Part shown: piece after piece, positions 14,363-16,862 of the stretch
Position numbering within the stretch: position 1 is the stretch's first letter
Layout: each line of letters starts with the position of its first letter
Source of the DNA: Betaproteobacteria bacterium
Lineage (GTDB): Bacteria; Pseudomonadota; Gammaproteobacteria; Burkholderiales; Casimicrobiaceae
DNA: 16,862 nt
Reading direction: 5' to 3'
NCBI GenBank assembly: GCA_003153335.1
Contig: PLYG01000100.1
Span: forward strand, 1 to 16,862
Notes under the pieces: generated by a model
The model's input: the letters and a program-made list of their open reading frames with translations, nothing else
Database searches by the model: none
Told to the model about the DNA's origin: nothing
Translations under genes and position numbers: made by a program

Positions 14363-14438
14363 GTTATAGGATGGTGGAGCCAATCGACGAGGCCCGTCGT
14401 GGCAGACGCCGAATCACTGCAAAAAAAGGATTTCCATC

Positions 14439-15011
14439 ATGGCCGTGAACACGAAAAAAATTGAAAAGCTGATCCATCAGCTATTGCTCGAAATCGGCGA
14501 AGACCCGACCCGCGAAGGATTGCTCAAGACCCCGCAGCGGGTCGCCAAGGCAATGGAGTTCCTCACTTCGGGTTACAAAACTGACCTGCACAAGTTGATC
14601 AATGATGCGATATTCACGCAGGAGACCAACAGCATGGTCATTGTGAAAAACATCGAGGTCTACAGCATGTGCGAGCACCATATGCTGCCGTTTTTCGGCC
14701 GTTGCCATATCGGCTACATCCCCGATGGCCGGGTGTTCGGCGTCAGCAAGCTCGCGCGCCTGGTCGACATGTATGCGCGGCGATTGCAGTTACAGGAACG
14801 GCTCACCGAGCAGATTTCACAGGCGATCATGGATTCGATCGGTGCCAGGGGCGTAGGCGTGATGATTGAAGCGCGCCACCTTTGCATGATGATGCGCGGT
14901 GTCGAAAAACAGAATTCGGTAATGATCACTTCGTCGGTCGTGGGAGCGTTTCGCGAGTCCACTGCGACCCGGGAGGAGTTCCTCGCCCTGATCGGCAGTC
15001 GTCCCGCCTAG
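14439..15011 (+). CDS. folE: GTP cyclohydrolase I
   Basis: FolE converts GTP to 7,8-dihydroneopterin triphosphate, the first step of folate (and, through QueD, queuosine) synthesis; it forms a zinc-dependent decamer. The 190-residue protein has the expected helical start, DPTREGLLKTPQRVAKAMEF (22-41), the zinc and catalytic motif MCEHHMLPFFGRCHIGYIP (Cys78, His80/His81), then GVSKLARLVDMYARRLQ, LTEQISQAI and the second zinc ligand ARHLCMMMRGV (Cys149), ending ATREEFLALI. All key residues are present, so this is the zinc-dependent type I enzyme. AAAAAAGGA, 8 bases upstream of the ATG, is a good ribosome-binding site. It is probably transcribed alone. Confidence 0.97.
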   Translation: MAVNTKKIEKLIHQLLLEIGEDPTREGLLKTPQRVAKAMEFLTSGYKTDLHKLINDAIFTQETNSMVIVKNIEVYSMCEHHMLPFFGRCHIGYIPDGRVFGVSKLARLVDMYARRLQLQERLTEQISQAIMDSIGARGVGVMIEARHLCMMMRGVEKQNSVMITSSVVGAFRESTATREEFLALIGSRPA

Positions 15012-15425
15012 TGGCCCCTGCAATACCCAGAACGATCGCATTTGACAGGCCTTGGCTGAAGCGAAGGCCATGTGATTTGCTCCGACAGTCGCTGCGGGCG
15101 ACGCACGCATTCAGTCCACCGCGTAAGGCGATCTGCAGCGCTTGGATGAACAATTCAGCGCCATCCTCGCAGTCAACCGGACCAGATGGTCGGTCGCCAA
15201 ATCGGCCGCAGCACGACCATTCAATGTACGTCACCGCACAGACTGGGCGGCGACTCTGGCGTAACTTGCATTGGAGGTTGGGATGGAGGGTTGGCCACTG
15301 ACGCCCCAACGTTCGATGCTCTTGGTAACAACTCAAATTCGCGCAGCAAGTGTATTGATGTATTGATTTCTTGTGTGCTGTGCTCTTGCCCGCGGTACCA
15401 AAACGTTCTCCAATCAGGAACAGCC
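15012..15425. other. 414-bp intergenic region with stem-loop element B
   Basis: I recognise no gene here. It contains a hairpin GGCCTT...AAGGCC (about 15042-15064), GTCGC-TGCGG-GCGAC (about 15088-15102), ACC-AGAT-GGT near 15181-15190, and element B at 15222-15273. A tandem duplication GTATTGAT-GTATTGAT occupies 15352-15367 in the AT-richer part where the promoter of the next gene is expected. No T-tract terminator for folE was found. A 136-codon minus-strand ORF crosses into folE and looks like a shadow. Confidence 0.45.
15222..15273. repeat. Stem-loop element B with ACCGCACAGAC core
   Basis: CAATGTACGT (15222-15231) pairs with ACTTGCATTG (15264-15273) at 9 of 10 positions (one G-T), with ACCGCACAGAC (15233-15243) in the loop. 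It is the second copy of the element at 14091-14142 and lies about 150 bp before the FecR-like gene. Confidence 0.5.
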
Positions 15426-16862
15426 ATGCAGAACAAATATCTTCGAAGTCGACTTGTCGCGCTGATTCTGGGTGTCGTTGCGCTTGCTTTGACCGGATGG
15501 GCTATGGCTGATCCACCGACGCGCGTCGCCCGCCTGGGCTATATCAGCGGCGAGGTGAGCTTTTCTCCAGCCGGCGAAAATGAGTGGGTACACGGCGCCA
15601 TCAACCGGCCGCTGACCGCCGGCGACCGGCTTTGGGTCGCGCCCGGCGCGCGCGCTGAACTGCAGATTGGCGTCGCCGCTGTGCGCATGAGCGGCAGCAC
15701 CAGCGTAACGTTGCTCAATCTTGACGACCGCGTGACGCAAATCGAGTTGGCGCAAGGCGAGCTGAACATCCGCGTGCGGCGCCTGGGCTCGAATCAGGCG
15801 TTTGAAATCGATACGCCCAATCTTGCCTTTTCGCTGCGCCGGCCCGGCGACTACCGGATCGAAGTGGATCCTGCCGACGACGTGACGACGGTACTTGTGC
15901 GCGATGGCCAAGCTGAGGTGTACAGCGAAGGCGCGGCGTACACGATCGGTTCGCGGCAATCGTACAGCTACTATGGAACGGGACTGCGCGACTATGAATA
16001 TATCGACCGGCCGCGCGTTGATGAATTCGACCGTTGGTCAATTGATCGCGATCGCCGCGCCGAGAGATCGGTTTCGCTGCGTTACGTTTCGCCCGATGTG
16101 ATCGGCTATGAGGACCTGGACGCGAACGGTACGTGGCGCACGGTCGCAGGCTACGGCAACGTGTGGGTTCCGAGCCGGGTCGACGCAGGGTGGGCCCCGT
16201 ACAGGGATGGTCACTGGGCCTGGGTCGAGCCATGGGGCTGGACCTGGGTCGATGAAGCACCGTGGGGTTTTGCCGTGTCGCACTATGGACGCTGGGCCAA
16301 CATGAGCGGAACCTGGGGCTGGGTGCCCGGTCCGGTTCGCCAGCAGGCGGTTTATGCGCCCGCGCTGGTCGCGTTCGTCGGCGGCAGCAATTTCCGGCTT
16401 TCAATCTCGAGCGGCAATGTCTTGGGCGTCGCGTGGTTTCCGCTCGCGCCCCGTGACGTATACCGTCCATCGTATGCCGTAAGCCGCGATTATTTCACGC
16501 GGGTCAATACCAGCAACACGGTCATCAACACTACCAATATAACGACCGTGTACAACAACAACTCGACCAATATTACTTACATAAATCAGCAGGTGCCCGG
16601 AGCGATTGTTGCGGTGCCTACAACCGCCTTTGTGCAGTCGCAGCCGGTGTCGCGCGCCGCGGTGCGGTTGAACGCCGCGCAGATCGTCAACGCGCCTGTC
16701 TCGTCGGTCGCTGCAATCGCTCCGGTTCAGCGCAGCGTAATCGGCCCCACGGCGCCTATGGCCAAGCCGGCCATGAATCGGGTCGAGCGGCCCGTTGTCG
16801 CGCGGACCGCACCGCCGCCTCCTCCGGTCGCCTTTGCGGCCAGGGAATCCGCACTGGCGGCG
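15426..16862 (+). CDS. Secreted FecR-like/DUF6600-type protein (partial, 3' end off window)
   Basis: The frame is open for 479 codons to the window edge. Residues 1-29 form a signal peptide (basic MQNKYLRSR, hydrophobic VALILGVVALALTGW, cleavage near AMA-DPP). Residues about 35-180 resemble a FecR-type beta domain (GYISGEVSFSPAGENEWV, NRPLTAGDRLWVAPGARAEL, GQAEVYSEG). Residues about 225-345 are rich in Trp and Gly (YEDLDANGTWRTV, YRDGHWAWVEPWGWTWVDEA, PWGFAVSHYGRW, GTWGWVPGP), the pattern of DUF6600 proteins. An Asn/Thr-rich linker (359-388) and an Ala/Pro/Val-rich part follow. AGGA about 7 bases upstream supports ATG 15426. It is predicted to be exported to the periplasm or cell surface; the function is unknown. 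No sigma-factor gene is adjacent, so classic FecR signalling is not supported. Confidence 0.85.
   Translation, partial: MQNKYLRSRLVALILGVVALALTGWAMADPPTRVARLGYISGEVSFSPAGENEWVHGAINRPLTAGDRLWVAPGARAELQIGVAAVRMSGSTSVTLLNLDDRVTQIELAQGELNIRVRRLGSNQAFEIDTPNLAFSLRRPGDYRIEVDPADDVTTVLVRDGQAEVYSEGAAYTIGSRQSYSYYGTGLRDYEYIDRPRVDEFDRWSIDRDRRAERSVSLRYVSPDVIGYEDLDANGTWRTVAGYGNVWVPSRVDAGWAPYRDGHWAWVEPWGWTWVDEAPWGFAVSHYGRWANMSGTWGWVPGPVRQQAVYAPALVAFVGGSNFRLSISSGNVLGVAWFPLAPRDVYRPSYAVSRDYFTRVNTSNTVINTTNITTVYNNNSTNITYINQQVPGAIVAVPTTAFVQSQPVSRAAVRLNAAQIVNAPVSSVAAIAPVQRSVIGPTAPMAKPAMNRVERPVVARTAPPPPPVAFAARESALAA

Noticed and set aside
14097..14448. Overlapping plus-strand ORFs (81 and 115 codons) before folE
   Set aside because: One runs through the intrinsic terminator and across the folE ribosome-binding site, the other ends within the terminator stem; no family resemblance.
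14926..15336. 136-codon minus-strand ORF over the folE 3' end and intergenic region
   Set aside because: It overlaps folE antisense, lacks a ribosome-binding site and a known domain; the part outside folE is covered by element B. Not excluded as a remnant, but not supported.
15352..15367. Tandem GTATTGAT duplication as a regulatory iteron
   Set aside because: Only two copies, with no replication or regulator context; probably simple sequence in an AT-richer promoter region.

Overview
This is a GC-rich bacterial chromosome segment, most likely from a betaproteobacterium. The pointers are the nadD-rsfS-rlmH order, a Bug/TctC-type solute receptor remnant, an IPTL-CTERM type C-terminus, a DedA-rhodanese fusion and a cbpA-cbpM pair. 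I cannot name the genus from sequence alone. No rRNA, tRNA or CRISPR array was seen.

Region 1-3660 is a patchwork of gene remnants. It holds the N-terminal two-thirds of an IS91-family transposase (minus strand; disrupted by a stop and by a 47-bp palindromic insert flanked by AAAA), a possible 40-residue lipoprotein, a HigB toxin missing its N-terminus followed by an intact-looking HigA antitoxin, a second HigA-type antitoxin lacking its HTH domain, the C-terminal quarter of a TctC receptor, and a frameshifted, N-terminally truncated surface protein with an IPTL-type C-terminus. A C-terminal IS91 fragment lies at 6732-7445 in the same orientation. It shares about 60 bp with the first bases of the window, so related IS91 sequence brackets 7.4 kb.

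Region 3740-6543 holds intact genes: a DedA membrane protein fused to rhodanese (minus), an FMN-dependent NADH:quinone/azo reductase AzoR (minus, with a clear terminator) and a divergent LysR regulator. A perfect ATTGTT-N10-AACAAT inverted repeat lies between the predicted -35 and -10 of azoR, suggesting local control by the LysR protein.

Region 7496-11050 is housekeeping: recQ (minus), then nadD, rsfS and rlmH (plus, nearly contiguous, probably one operon). A 142-bp MITE with 16-bp perfect inverted ends and a TTAG target duplication follows rlmH.

Region 11351-16862 holds yihY (no ribosome-binding site, with a -10-like box right before the start), a truncated EamA transporter facing it, cbpA-cbpM (DnaJ-type co-chaperone and its modulator, overlapping), folE preceded by a strong intrinsic terminator, and the first 479 codons of a secreted FecR-like/DUF6600-type protein that runs off the window. 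Two related stem-loop elements with the core ACCGCACAGAC flank folE. They are the best candidates here for an uncharacterised repeat or RNA.
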